From Balneolaceae bacterium (GTDB lineage: Bacteria; Bacteroidota; Rhodothermia; Balneolales; Balneolaceae): 10,281 bases of DNA. Positions within the stretch are counted from its first letter, which is position 1, and each line of letters begins with the position of its first letter. The translations under genes and the position numbers were made by a program. The stretch spans positions 1-10,281 of the forward strand of contig SKRK01000246.1 in the NCBI GenBank assembly GCA_007118525.1, read 5' to 3'. This document shows, in pieces, positions 1-7,469 of this stretch. Below the pieces are notes generated by a model. That model saw only the letters and a list, made by a program, of their open reading frames with translations, had not been told where the DNA came from and searched no databases.

Positions 1-16
1 GGAAAAAGTTTTGATT

Positions 17-33
17 CCCGGAGTTTAGCCGGG
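17..33 (-). terminator. Weak hairpin at the end of the barrel-like gene
   Basis: CCCGG (17-21) and CCGGG (29-33) form a 5-base GC stem with a 7-base loop that contains the stop codon of the barrel-like gene. On the minus strand a TTTTT run begins 9 bases after the stem. The stem is short and the T-run is displaced, so termination here is only possible. Confidence 0.22.
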
Positions 34-762
34 TCGCCTATTCAAATTGAAATTGGCAGTGATTCCTGCTCTAAAACCTGAGTAATCTGAATATGTAAAC
101 TCATCATTGATTATTAATTTTGCATCTGTTGAACTTTCAAGGTGTAGAGGGAACTGGTGGATATGGTAAAGATAGCCGATGAATAGATTTGGAGAGAGTG
201 GCAGGAATTTCAGCTGTATTCCAATTTCGGGCTCAAAAGTGATATTTGTTGATTTTAAAAATGTGGATTCTTCCGATTTTTGATTAAAAATCTTTACTCT
301 GTCACGAAGTTCAAGTCTTGCTAAATCCATTGACAATTGAATTTTTATAAATGGGTCTATCCGTTTTTGATCGGACAAGTTTTTCCAAAAGAGAACACCC
401 AATTGATTGTAAACAGAAATTTGGTCCAGTGTAATTTCAGCAGAATAATCACTTGCAGTTAATCTGCCGCCGGTTGATGAGTATCCCCAAAAAATTCCAA
501 AATGAAAATCCTGATTAAATTCCCTTGATAGTGATATGCGATAGAAGGGTCTGCTTGGAAACTGGTCTGTTGCTTTTAAATTAATTGCCGGATTTTGGCT
601 TGCCAGGTAATTCTGAATCGTTAAATAACCGGTTTGATTGAATGATGCCATTCCGCCATCCACAGAAAGAAGCAGATTCTGAGCTGAAATTGATACAGCT
701 GAGTTGAACATCATAATAAGAACTACGATAAGCACTTTAAAAAAGAGGTTCATTAATTTCAC
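25..762 (-). CDS. Signal-peptide protein, predicted small outer-membrane beta-barrel
   Basis: This 245-residue protein is not recognised as a named family. Residues 1-28 form a signal peptide: a long hydrophobic run, then SISAQ, with probable signal-peptidase I cleavage after A27 or Q28. The mature part alternates polar and hydrophobic/aromatic residues in short strand-like blocks (around 70-95, 113-127, 135-150, 173-203 and 228-241). The last strand, near AGITANFNL, sits at the C-terminus, as in small outer-membrane barrels. The start is GTG at 762; its GTGA overlaps the stop of the upstream lipoprotein gene by 4 bases, which implies translational coupling. An ATG three codons in (753) is an alternative start that leaves the signal peptide intact. 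The barrel fold is inferred from pattern only. A periplasmic beta-rich protein is the main alternative. Confidence 0.75.
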   Translation of the reverse strand: MKLMNLFFKVLIVVLIMMFNSAVSISAQNLLLSVDGGMASFNQTGYLTIQNYLASQNPAINLKATDQFPSRPFYRISLSREFNQDFHFGIFWGYSSTGGRLTASDYSAEITLDQISVYNQLGVLFWKNLSDQKRIDPFIKIQLSMDLARLELRDRVKIFNQKSEESTFLKSTNITFEPEIGIQLKFLPLSPNLFIGYLYHIHQFPLHLESSTDAKLIINDEFTYSDYSGFRAGITANFNLNRRPG

Positions 763-1817
763 GGGATTATAGTATCGTATGTGCTAGCTGAGGGCGAGAA
801 TAATTTTGGCATTGTAATTAATTCATAGTGGTATCCGCTGTCGGGAGTGAAGTCAGTGTCAATCAAACTTGTGTCTTCAATATTTGTGAAAGACCAGTAA
901 TTGATGACGTCTGAATCATCCTGATATTTCCTGACCAGGTAGGAACCAAAGTTATCTGGGTATTTGCAAATGCTCCATCTTAACTCAAGCTGTGAATCCG
1001 TGATTACATGGGCCTGGAATACGGGGAATTCATCATTATAGGTGAAAATTTTTCCAAGGCCGTAAAAATCATGATTATTTAAATATGGATTTTGAACCTC
1101 CGGTATCGTTACAACCCTGTATAGAGCTTCACCGCCAATATAAACAGGATCATACAGGGAAGTCTTATATCGATCGGTAATCGATTGATTGGCCACCCTG
1201 TACACCTCCTGGTACTGTCCGGTAGACTCATTAAACTTGTTTTTTGAGATATAATAGCTTGAGAAATTTGGCCTTAGATATGGATTCCAGGTTATAAGAA
1301 GCTGCCTATTATCTGCCACTACAGCAGATATATCGGGTGATGTAGGGCCAAGATTGTCAATTTCAATTTTCCAGCTACCTGAGATTTCAATTATTTCATT
1401 ACCTGTAAGATCTGCAATACTTCCCGTTCCGCTATTGGAGACCGCTTTTATGTTCAGGTTGTAGATTCCATTCGGAAAACCGTATGTATCGATTGCGAAA
1501 TACTTTTTTTGAGATATTTTACCCATCCAAAATCTATTTTGTTCAAGTATTTGAGAACCCAGGCTAATTTCAAGGTCAACTGGTCTCATATCATTAAAGT
1601 CTGATGTAAACTGATATTCTGCTATAGGCTGACCAAAAAGTTTGATGGTTTCATCAACCTCAAGTTGTGGACTTATATTGAAATCCATCGAAAGGCTCGC
1701 AGGCTCTTGATTTACATCCATGAAGTTTGTTCCGCTTGGTGAGTACGTGCACGATGAAACAAAAAGAAAACCGGCAGTAAGGATAACCGGAATATCAATC
1801 AAAGGAGATCTGGACAT
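759..1817 (-). CDS. Lipoprotein with Ig-like and two fibronectin-III-like domains
   Basis: This is a 352-residue secreted lipoprotein of unknown function. Residues 1-22 are a lipoprotein signal peptide with lipobox VSSC, so C23 should be lipidated and the protein anchored to a membrane, probably the outer one. Residues about 45-155 look like an Ig-type beta-sandwich, including a YNLNIKAVSNSGTG strand pair. Two fibronectin-III-like units follow. The first, about 156-240, contains LLITWNPY and ALYRVVTIP. The second, about 264-340, contains LELRWSICKYP and YHYELITMP; each has the Trp and Tyr spacing expected of that fold. Such modules usually bind proteins or glycans. The ATG at 1817 has no visible Shine-Dalgarno sequence. 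The gene overlaps the next gene by 4 bases, so the two products are likely made together and may act together at the cell surface. Domain calls rest on pattern, not on a search. Confidence 0.8.
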   Translation of the reverse strand: MSRSPLIDIPVILTAGFLFVSSCTYSPSGTNFMDVNQEPASLSMDFNISPQLEVDETIKLFGQPIAEYQFTSDFNDMRPVDLEISLGSQILEQNRFWMGKISQKKYFAIDTYGFPNGIYNLNIKAVSNSGTGSIADLTGNEIIEISGSWKIEIDNLGPTSPDISAVVADNRQLLITWNPYLRPNFSSYYISKNKFNESTGQYQEVYRVANQSITDRYKTSLYDPVYIGGEALYRVVTIPEVQNPYLNNHDFYGLGKIFTYNDEFPVFQAHVITDSQLELRWSICKYPDNFGSYLVRKYQDDSDVINYWSFTNIEDTSLIDTDFTPDSGYHYELITMPKLFSPSASTYDTIIP

Positions 1818-1884
1818 TTTACTGTGAACAATAAAAGGAAAGCGTTATTGGATGAATCTCTCTTGGGGTAGCAGAGCTAAAATA

Positions 1885-1914
1885 ATATTACGTTATAATC
1901 CGGGATATATTCAA
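1885..1914 (-). promoter_or_regulatory. Candidate promoter for the lipoprotein/barrel unit
   Basis: On the minus strand TTGAAT (1914-1909) is followed after 18 bases by TAATAT (1890-1885). Each hexamer matches the sigma-70 consensus at four of six positions. An overlapping TATTTTAG (1884-1877) resembles the Bacteroidota -7 element TAnnTTTG with one mismatch. The predicted leader is about 60 bases. The match is weak in an AT-rich stretch, so this is only a candidate. Confidence 0.25.
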
Positions 1915-2025
1915 TAGGGAGTAAAAAGATTTTTAACTGCAAGGTACTGGTTATAGGTGGGTTGAATGGTGAGAATTGGGCATGGAGTAGAAAGTAAAGA
2001 AACCAGAAAAATGTTTGGAAGCAGA

Positions 2026-2148
2026 TCAACGCTCAGCCAGCATCTCCCTCGACCCCATAGCTGTTGAATCTCTTTTTTTCAACCGGGAAAAGATATTCAT
2101 AAATGGTGTTCTACGGTTTTCAAAAACGATTTTTCCCTTCACGAACAC
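2026..2148 (-). CDS. Possible 40-residue basic small protein
   Basis: A GTG at 2148 opens a 40-codon frame ending in TGA at 2028-2026. The frame is open from a TAA about 36 bases upstream of the GTG. AGGAG (2163-2159) lies 10 bases before the GTG, a good Shine-Dalgarno match in a window where the other genes lack one. A second in-frame GTG lies at 2142. The predicted peptide is basic and hydrophilic, with a central FSRLKKRDST and the C-terminus REMLAER. It has no signal peptide or membrane segment. It lies between two minus-strand genes in the same orientation. I do not recognise it. It could be a genuine small protein, the remnant tail of a lost gene, or chance. Confidence 0.3.
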   Translation of the reverse strand: MFVKGKIVFENRRTPFMNIFSRLKKRDSTAMGSREMLAER

Positions 2149-2233
2149 ACCCCTATATCTCCTCTCGAGAGTAGACTTTTAAATTGACACTTTTATAATG
2201 ACGATACCCTGCAAATGGCTAAAACTATTACAG

Positions 2234-2297
2234 GAGTCCTCCCTCTTTTCGAACCGCCGGATGGCGGGAAGAAGAAGAGGGGAAGGGGGTGAGTCCT
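2234..2297. repeat. Hairpin element flanked by GAGTCCT direct repeats
   Basis: GAGTCCT occurs at 2234-2240 and again at 2291-2297, enclosing 50 bases. Inside, CCCTCTT (2241-2247) pairs with AAGAGGG (2275-2281). TTC (2248-2250) pairs with GAA (2271-2273), with G2274 bulged. CCGCC (2254-2258) pairs with GGCGG (2263-2267) around a GGAT loop. The result is a 41-base near-perfect hairpin, followed on the plus strand by a purine-rich GGAAGGGGGT. The right repeat overlaps the mutS2 stop codon (2298-2296). The hairpin would form just after mutS2 on the minus strand, but no T-run follows it, so it is not a standard intrinsic terminator. It may act as an RNA 3' stabiliser or be a copy of a dispersed intergenic repeat. 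Confidence 0.55.
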
Positions 2298-4698
2298 AAA
2301 GTTTTACTATGGTACAACCACTCCCGCCGCTTTCCCAGGGAGCAATATCAAACTCCTTTACCTCCTTACGCTGTTCAAGGTATTCATTTACCAGCTTCTG
2401 CAGTATACCCTCGCCTTTGCCGTGAATAATCTCCACTTCGCGCAGGCCCCGCGCAACGGCTTTGTCTAGATAGAGGGTAAGCTCATGGATTGCTTCTTCG
2501 CCCCGCTGTCCACGGAGATCAAGCCGAGGGCTTACGGAGAGGTCAATGTTTTCGGAGCCGCTGTATGAGCGCAAATGGGGTGCTTTCTTCTGCTTTTTCG
2601 GCGGATGGGTCTTCACCAGCTTATCCACTTTTGATTTGATCTTCATTCCGTTTACTAAAACCGTCGCATTTTTCCCCGATAGATCAATCAGTTCACCGGA
2701 TGTGTCGCTTTCACCTATCAGCACATAATCGCCCACGCTTGGAGCTTCATCACTGCGAAAGGGTTTCTCCTCTTCCTGTTCGAGCTCTTCTTTATTGAAA
2801 TGAATCTCCTTTTTTGCATCGCGAATGTCAGATCGAGCCTCTTTGATCTTCTCTTTGTCTTCAACTCCGGCCTGAACAATCTTTTCAACGGCTTCTTCAA
2901 TCCGCTTATTGGCACCTCTCATGATCTCTTCGGCATCTTTATATGCCCGTTCAAGAATCTTCTTCCGTTTATTCTCGAAATTGGAAGCTTTATCCAAATA
3001 GATCTTCTCCCGCTTTTCAATCTCCTTAAGGCGTCTATGGGTTTCAGCCAGGGTCTCCTCCGATTCCTGCATCTGCCGTTCCAGGTTCACCAGAAGGTCG
3101 CCCATCTTATCGCGCTGGTCACCGAGCAGCCCGCGGGCTCTGGCCATGACGTCTGCCGGTAATTCCATCCGGTCGGCGATTTCAAAAGCGTAACTGCTGC
3201 CGGGAATGCCTTTTTTAAATCGATAGGTGGGAGATAGGTTCTCCTGGTTAAACTCCATGGCCCCATTCACAACTTTTTCATGCTCATGCGCAAAAACCTT
3301 GAGAGAGCCGTGATGTGTGGTAACGATCACTCTGGAACCATGCTCAATAATTTCTTCCACAAACGACTGAAACAGTGCCCCGCCCTCTTCCGGATCGGTT
3401 CCGGCTCCTGCTTCATCGATCAGAACCAGTGCGCCGGGTTCAACCATCTCTAAAGTCTTTTTCATCCAGTTGAGACGGGAAGAGAATGTACTCAGGTCAT
3501 TTTCAATGGATTGATCGTCCCCGATATCCACAAAGAGTCCGCTCAATACGGGCAGGGTTGAGTCGGGCTGAACGGGAATGGGATAACCGCTCTGAACCAT
3601 CAGGCTTAGCAAACCAACGGTTTTCATGGCAACTGATTTCCCTCCGGCATTTGGCCCTGTAATGACCAGTGCAAACTCCTCATGCATCAGCTCAAGGTTA
3701 AGGGGAACTACCGGTTCCGGTTCTTTGCTGCCCAGGTTTTTTAGCAGAAGGTTTGGGTTTTTTGCACGGATCAGGTTCAGATGACGTTCCGGATGTACTA
3801 TTGGAATAACTCCATCCATGTCCATTCCCATGCTTACTTTGCAGTGTATGGCGTCGAGCTCGCCAATGTGGCCACAGTTAAGTTCGAGCTCTTCATGGTA
3901 TTTTCGAACTTCAGAAGTCAGCTGCCGGATAATCCGCTCAATTTCCCGCTGCTCCTCCGCCTCAAGCTGTCGTATTTCATTATTGATCTGCAGTGCCTGA
4001 ACCGGCTCAATGTAGACCGTTTGACCACTGGATGAGACATCCTGTACAAATCCCTCTAATTTACGCTTAAACTCAGCCTGTATGGGAATGACCATTCTGC
4101 CATTTCGTATGGTGGCACCTTCATCGGAGGTCATCCCATCTTTGGCCGCTCTTTTCATCACCTGCTGAATGGTATTTCTGAGCCGGTTGCGCTCACGGTT
4201 CAGCCTGTTGCGGATTTTTCTCAGCTCAGGGCTGGCATCATCCCGCAGTTCACCGCGATCGGTTACCACCTTCTGGATGGCATCCTCAAGTGGTTTCAGG
4301 TTTATCAGTCGATGAACAATCTTTTTCAGGCTGGAATATTCTGCTTCAGTGCGGTCGAAAAACTGTTTAATAATCCGGGCCAGGCGCGCATTGTCAAGGA
4401 TGATTGGGAAGTCGCTGAGCGGCAGAATGGATCCGATCACCCTGCTCTGTTTTAACATTTCGCGCACCTCATCCAGGTTGGATAGAGGATGATTGGACCC
4501 GCTTTGAAGAAGCTTTAGCCACTCAGCTGAACAGTCCAGCTGCTTTTGAACGGCATCGATCTCACGTAAAGGGCTCATTGATTCAAGCTCTTCGCGGCCA
4601 TAGGGTGTAAAACACTTTCGCAGCGTTGCTTTTCTGATAGATTCGAAACCGATTTTTCGGAAGCTGTTTTCGGGATATGTGAGCATTTGTGGAGCCAT
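2296..4698 (-). CDS. mutS2: Endonuclease MutS2 (MutS-family ATPase with Smr domain)
   Basis: This 800-residue protein has the full length and domain order of MutS2. The N-terminal core begins at about residue 6 (LTYPENSFRKIGFESI), without the mismatch-recognition domain of MutS. A helical clamp region covers about 150-290. The ABC-type ATPase has Walker A GPNAGGKS at 348-355, a signature region near 393-410, Walker B LVLIDEAGAGTDP at 424-436 and a TTHH switch at 460-463. A charged coiled coil covers about 530-645 and a small KOW-like beta domain about 652-697. The C-terminal Smr nuclease domain (about 725-800) has LDLRG at 726-730 and HGKG at 759-762. Known family roles are suppression of recombination and, in Bacillus, rescue of collided ribosomes. 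All key residues are present. The ATG at 4698 is chosen; M5 (4686) is equally plausible. No Shine-Dalgarno sequence is visible. Confidence 0.96.
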   Translation of the reverse strand: MAPQMLTYPENSFRKIGFESIRKATLRKCFTPYGREELESMSPLREIDAVQKQLDCSAEWLKLLQSGSNHPLSNLDEVREMLKQSRVIGSILPLSDFPIILDNARLARIIKQFFDRTEAEYSSLKKIVHRLINLKPLEDAIQKVVTDRGELRDDASPELRKIRNRLNRERNRLRNTIQQVMKRAAKDGMTSDEGATIRNGRMVIPIQAEFKRKLEGFVQDVSSSGQTVYIEPVQALQINNEIRQLEAEEQREIERIIRQLTSEVRKYHEELELNCGHIGELDAIHCKVSMGMDMDGVIPIVHPERHLNLIRAKNPNLLLKNLGSKEPEPVVPLNLELMHEEFALVITGPNAGGKSVAMKTVGLLSLMVQSGYPIPVQPDSTLPVLSGLFVDIGDDQSIENDLSTFSSRLNWMKKTLEMVEPGALVLIDEAGAGTDPEEGGALFQSFVEEIIEHGSRVIVTTHHGSLKVFAHEHEKVVNGAMEFNQENLSPTYRFKKGIPGSSYAFEIADRMELPADVMARARGLLGDQRDKMGDLLVNLERQMQESEETLAETHRRLKEIEKREKIYLDKASNFENKRKKILERAYKDAEEIMRGANKRIEEAVEKIVQAGVEDKEKIKEARSDIRDAKKEIHFNKEELEQEEEKPFRSDEAPSVGDYVLIGESDTSGELIDLSGKNATVLVNGMKIKSKVDKLVKTHPPKKQKKAPHLRSYSGSENIDLSVSPRLDLRGQRGEEAIHELTLYLDKAVARGLREVEIIHGKGEGILQKLVNEYLEQRKEVKEFDIAPWESGGSGCTIVKL

Positions 4699-4812
4699 TC
4701 GCGTAAGATCGTGAACTTTCAGCGCAAATTGAACCTTTAATGATTCTATCCTGAAAAATGAAATCCATGCGTCAATTCACTACATTAAAATAAAAAGAAC
4801 ATAAAATAACGT
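4699..4812. promoter_or_regulatory. Divergent control region between mutS2 and the phzF-like gene
   Basis: These 114 bases separate two divergent genes, so both promoters should lie here. The stretch is AT-rich, with an A-rich tract at about 4785-4809 directly before the plus-strand gene. On the minus strand a TTGACG and a TAGAAT occur, but about 21 bases apart, too far for a standard pair. No convincing -10/-35 pair, operator or riboswitch was found on either strand. Confidence 0.35.
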
Positions 4813-5595
4813 ATGAAAATTTATCAGGTAGACGCATTTACAGACAAAGTTTTTACAGGTAATCCCGCAGCCATTGTGCCGCTTGAGAAGTGGCTCAGTG
4901 TTAATGTAATGCAGCAAATCGCTTCTGAAAACAATCTTTCAGAGACAGCTTTTTTTGTAAAGGAGAAAGATGGATCATTTAAAATCCGATGGTTTACCCC
5001 AAAAACAGAAGTTGATCTGTGCGGGCACGCAACGCTCGCTTCGGCACATATTTTATTTAGTGAACTTGGATTTGATGAGGATCAGATTCGTTTTAAGTCA
5101 AACAGCGGCCTTTTGAGAGTAGTGAGAAGAGAGGGATTGTACTGGATGGATTTCCCCTCCAATTCTCCTGAAACCATACCGATACCCAAGTTGCTGCCCG
5201 AAGCATTTGGTACGATTCCGATCTACGCAGGGGTAAATACCGATCTGCTGGTGCTGGTACAGGATGAAGAGTTGCTGGAGAAGATGAAACCGGATCTGTT
5301 GATACTGAAAAAAATGGAGGTAAGAGGTGTAATTGTAACGGCACCTTCGAAAAGTGAAGGAATCGATTTTGTGAGCCGCTTCTTTGCACCGGCGATCGGG
5401 GTACCGGAAGATCCTGTTACCGGTTCGGCGCACACAGTTCTAACACCGTTCTGGTCAAAACGACTCGGCAAGAAAAATATGGTTGCCCGGCAAGTTTCAA
5501 CGCGGGGCGGAATCATTTACTGTGAGCAAAAAGGGGACAGAGTGGAACTGGGTGGCCATGCAGTTACCTACTTGATGGGAACAATCAGTATATAG
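4813..5595 (+). CDS. PhzF-family isomerase/epimerase
   Basis: This 260-residue cytoplasmic enzyme belongs to the PhzF fold (a pair of DapF-like halves). Known members catalyse acid/base hydrogen shifts or epimerisation on small carboxylic acids; the founding member acts in phenazine synthesis. The N-terminus has the family hallmark YQVDAFTDKVFTGNPAAIV. The catalytic Glu is E44 in LSETAF. The first-half ligand motif DLCGHATLAS spans 68-77 with H72, and the second-half motif EDPVTGSAH spans 199-207 with D200. These match the Glu, His and Asp positions of PhzF. No other phenazine genes lie nearby, so the true substrate is unknown and a phenazine role should not be assumed. The ATG at 4813 gives the normal family N-terminus. 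A permease gene starts 8 bases after the stop, which suggests one transcript. Confidence 0.93.
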   Translation: MKIYQVDAFTDKVFTGNPAAIVPLEKWLSVNVMQQIASENNLSETAFFVKEKDGSFKIRWFTPKTEVDLCGHATLASAHILFSELGFDEDQIRFKSNSGLLRVVRREGLYWMDFPSNSPETIPIPKLLPEAFGTIPIYAGVNTDLLVLVQDEELLEKMKPDLLILKKMEVRGVIVTAPSKSEGIDFVSRFFAPAIGVPEDPVTGSAHTVLTPFWSKRLGKKNMVARQVSTRGGIIYCEQKGDRVELGGHAVTYLMGTISI

Positions 5596-5603
5596 AGTAT
5601 TGA

Positions 5604-6407
5604 ATGATTATTCTGCTGATAATTTTAGGGGTATTAGCCGGGTTAATGGCCGGTTTTTTTGGGGTAGGGGGTGGGCTTCTTTTCTCTCCCATACTCTTTT
5701 TTCTATTTACCAGCCTTGAAGTGGCATCCCCCGTTTCATGGACTGTGGGCACAGCCCTTTTCTGTACGTTCATAGCAGCATCAAGCAGTACAATACAGCA
5801 GCGCAGTCATCAAAACATGTTTTGGAAGGAGGGAATTACAATTGGCGTTTTTGGAGCATTTGGCGTCTATTTAGGTAAGCTGATTGTTACTTCGGGTTAC
5901 TATACAGAAGATGTGTTTGTGTCACTTTTTGTGATTCTACTCATATTTGTATCCGTGATGTTTTACCGGAAAAGTCAATCCAAAGTCACACTCCAGGTGG
6001 CACCCGAAAGTTTGAATGTTGCAAAAATGAGTGGAGCCGGTGGGATGGGGGGGTTGGTGGCAGCTCTTGCCGGGGTAGGCGGCGGAATTGTGCTGGTACC
6101 GATGATGAATCTTCTGTACCGGTTACCCATTGTTAAAACAGTGAGCATTTCATCTCTTGCCATTGTATTGATCTCGTTTTCGGGCTGGGTACAGTATGCT
6201 TTGTTTGTAGACAGCCCGGCCGGCCTGACCGATTATACACTTGGATTTGTAGATTTCGGTACCGGATTCCCTCTCATTGTGGGTGCATTTGCAGGGGGGC
6301 TTCTGGGTGTTAAGCTGAATAAAAAAGTATCTGCCCGTCACGTTCAACTTGGCTTTTCTATCCTGGTAATCGTTATTGCAATCACTATGATTTGGAGTTT
6401 GCTCTGA
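5604..6407 (+). CDS. TauE/SafE-family membrane permease (TSUP)
   Basis: This 267-residue inner-membrane protein has about eight hydrophobic segments. The family consists of inner-membrane transporters, some of which export sulfite, sulfoacetate or other small organosulfur anions. The two-repeat structure is visible. Repeat one has GFFGVGGGLLFSPIL (17-31) near the N-terminus, and repeat two has ALAGVGGGIVLVPMM (154-168); both keep the GVGGG motif. The halves are joined by a polar loop at about 121-140. The length is typical of short family members. The start codon lies 8 bases after the PhzF-family gene, so export of, or supply to, that enzyme's metabolite is a reasonable inference. The substrate cannot be read from sequence. 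The last 23 bases overlap the 3' end of the convergent permease gene. Confidence 0.9.
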   Translation: MIILLIILGVLAGLMAGFFGVGGGLLFSPILFFLFTSLEVASPVSWTVGTALFCTFIAASSSTIQQRSHQNMFWKEGITIGVFGAFGVYLGKLIVTSGYYTEDVFVSLFVILLIFVSVMFYRKSQSKVTLQVAPESLNVAKMSGAGGMGGLVAALAGVGGGIVLVPMMNLLYRLPIVKTVSISSLAIVLISFSGWVQYALFVDSPAGLTDYTLGFVDFGTGFPLIVGAFAGGLLGVKLNKKVSARHVQLGFSILVIVIAITMIWSLL

Positions 6408-7374
6408 TTTGGGTTAGGACAAAGAAGAGAACAAGGCCGGTAATACAGATGCCTAATGAGAAAAGGCTCAGCATAAGATCCGGCTGAATGATATAGATTG
6501 CCGTAAAAAACTGTGCGACGATAATTAATATCAAGAGTATAGCTATCGTTTCCCTTCCGATTTTACTGATTACATAAGCTCCCATGGGTGCTCCAATAAT
6601 AACAACCGGGATACAGACTAACAGGTAGTTAATAGCTTCCGGCTGCATGGTTTGAAGAAAAGTGGTGTGGAGAAAAAAACCGGTAATAGCATTTGAGGCC
6701 ATTAAAATTACAGAAGTTGGGGTAGCTACTTTTTCTGAGAGACCGTATTTCAAAACCACAAAAGCGAATGTGCAGATATCAAGTCCATTCCCCAATACAG
6801 AACTGAAAATTCCACCAATTATGCCAACAGCAAAAAGTTCAGTTTTCTGATAATTTGAGAGGCGGGGAAGTGAATCAACGCTGTTGTTTTTGCGGATGAA
6901 ATTTACCACCCATAGCGCAATCCCAAAGCTTAACCAGAATGATACAAACATCATTTTGGCATAGGCCGGCTGTACAAGGGGTGCGATATAGACAGAGCCA
7001 AAAAGAATTCCTGCAAGACCACCGGTGCCGGCAAGAATCAAATACGTTTTTTCAATGGGTATGCGGGAGAGAAAAATCCAGATGGCTGCAAACGTCATTC
7101 CAAAACTCTGTATGGCAAAGCTGAAATTTCTGGCTACGTCGGGTTCAATATCAAACAGAAGCGTCATGGCCGGGTATGCGATAGCCCCTCCGCCTTCAGA
7201 GCTGGCTCCGGCAATAAACGAACCGAAGATCATGGTTACGGTCATAAACCAATTATCCAGAAATAGAAACCAGCTATCTGTTTGGATCATGAAGTACACC
7301 CAGCCTGTAGTTGTAGCCACAACCAGTATTGCAAACGGAGGTATAGATTTGTTAAATGTCGCGGAAGTTGTCAA
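6385..7374 (-). CDS. Divergent TauE/SafE-family permease
   Basis: This 329-residue inner-membrane protein has about eight to ten hydrophobic segments. Repeat one carries GASSEGGGAIAYPAMTLLF (56-74), a known variant of the family's glycine motif. In repeat two the matching position reads VLGNGLDICTF (193-203), so the triple glycine is lost. It is longer than, and only distantly similar to, the permease it converges with, so this is not a recent tandem duplication. The start is uncertain. The longest frame opens with TTG at 7374, immediately after an in-frame TGA; in-frame GTG codons at residues 19 and 26 and ATG at residue 29 are alternatives, but they would cut or remove the first membrane helix (about 12-29). 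The two genes end within each other by 23 bases, so transcripts through both ends would be antisense. The substrate is unknown. Confidence 0.88.
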   Translation of the reverse strand: MTTSATFNKSIPPFAILVVATTTGWVYFMIQTDSWFLFLDNWFMTVTMIFGSFIAGASSEGGGAIAYPAMTLLFDIEPDVARNFSFAIQSFGMTFAAIWIFLSRIPIEKTYLILAGTGGLAGILFGSVYIAPLVQPAYAKMMFVSFWLSFGIALWVVNFIRKNNSVDSLPRLSNYQKTELFAVGIIGGIFSSVLGNGLDICTFAFVVLKYGLSEKVATPTSVILMASNAITGFFLHTTFLQTMQPEAINYLLVCIPVVIIGAPMGAYVISKIGRETIAILLILIIVAQFFTAIYIIQPDLMLSLFSLGICITGLVLFFVLTQIRANSKS

Positions 7375-7469
7375 TCAGTTCGATGTTTAGATCCTGTAAA
7401 TATATGTTTTTATCGTACCGTTCCATTTTTTGTATTCATAAAATTAGATTTTTCCGGGAGAGGATTATT

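Larger units (their letters stand above)
1818..2295. other. 478-base spacer between lipoprotein gene and mutS2
   Basis: This stretch holds no long ORF on either strand. Its contents are a weak candidate promoter near 1885-1914, a possible small minus-strand ORF at 2026-2148, and a hairpin-forming repeat-like element at 2234-2297 next to the mutS2 stop. In the remainder (about 1915-2025 and 2164-2233) I see no tRNA, no further ORF of note and no clear terminator with a T-run. Confidence 0.6.

Noticed and set aside
2183..2199. Plus-strand TTGACA followed by TATAAT, resembling a promoter.
   Set aside because: The hexamers are only 4 bases apart instead of about 17, and no plus-strand gene follows.
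2800..3162. A 120-codon plus-strand open frame inside mutS2, among other antisense frames there.
   Set aside because: It is antisense to the conserved coiled-coil region of mutS2, and its Leu/Phe-rich content follows from the Glu/Lys-rich sense codons.
5093..5516. Overlapping minus-strand frames opposite the PhzF-family gene.
   Set aside because: They lie wholly within a well-supported gene and show no domain, signal peptide or plausible start signal of their own.
4813..5595. A phenazine biosynthesis locus.
   Set aside because: Only the PhzF-family enzyme is present and no other phenazine gene is nearby. The family is broad and most members have other or unknown substrates.
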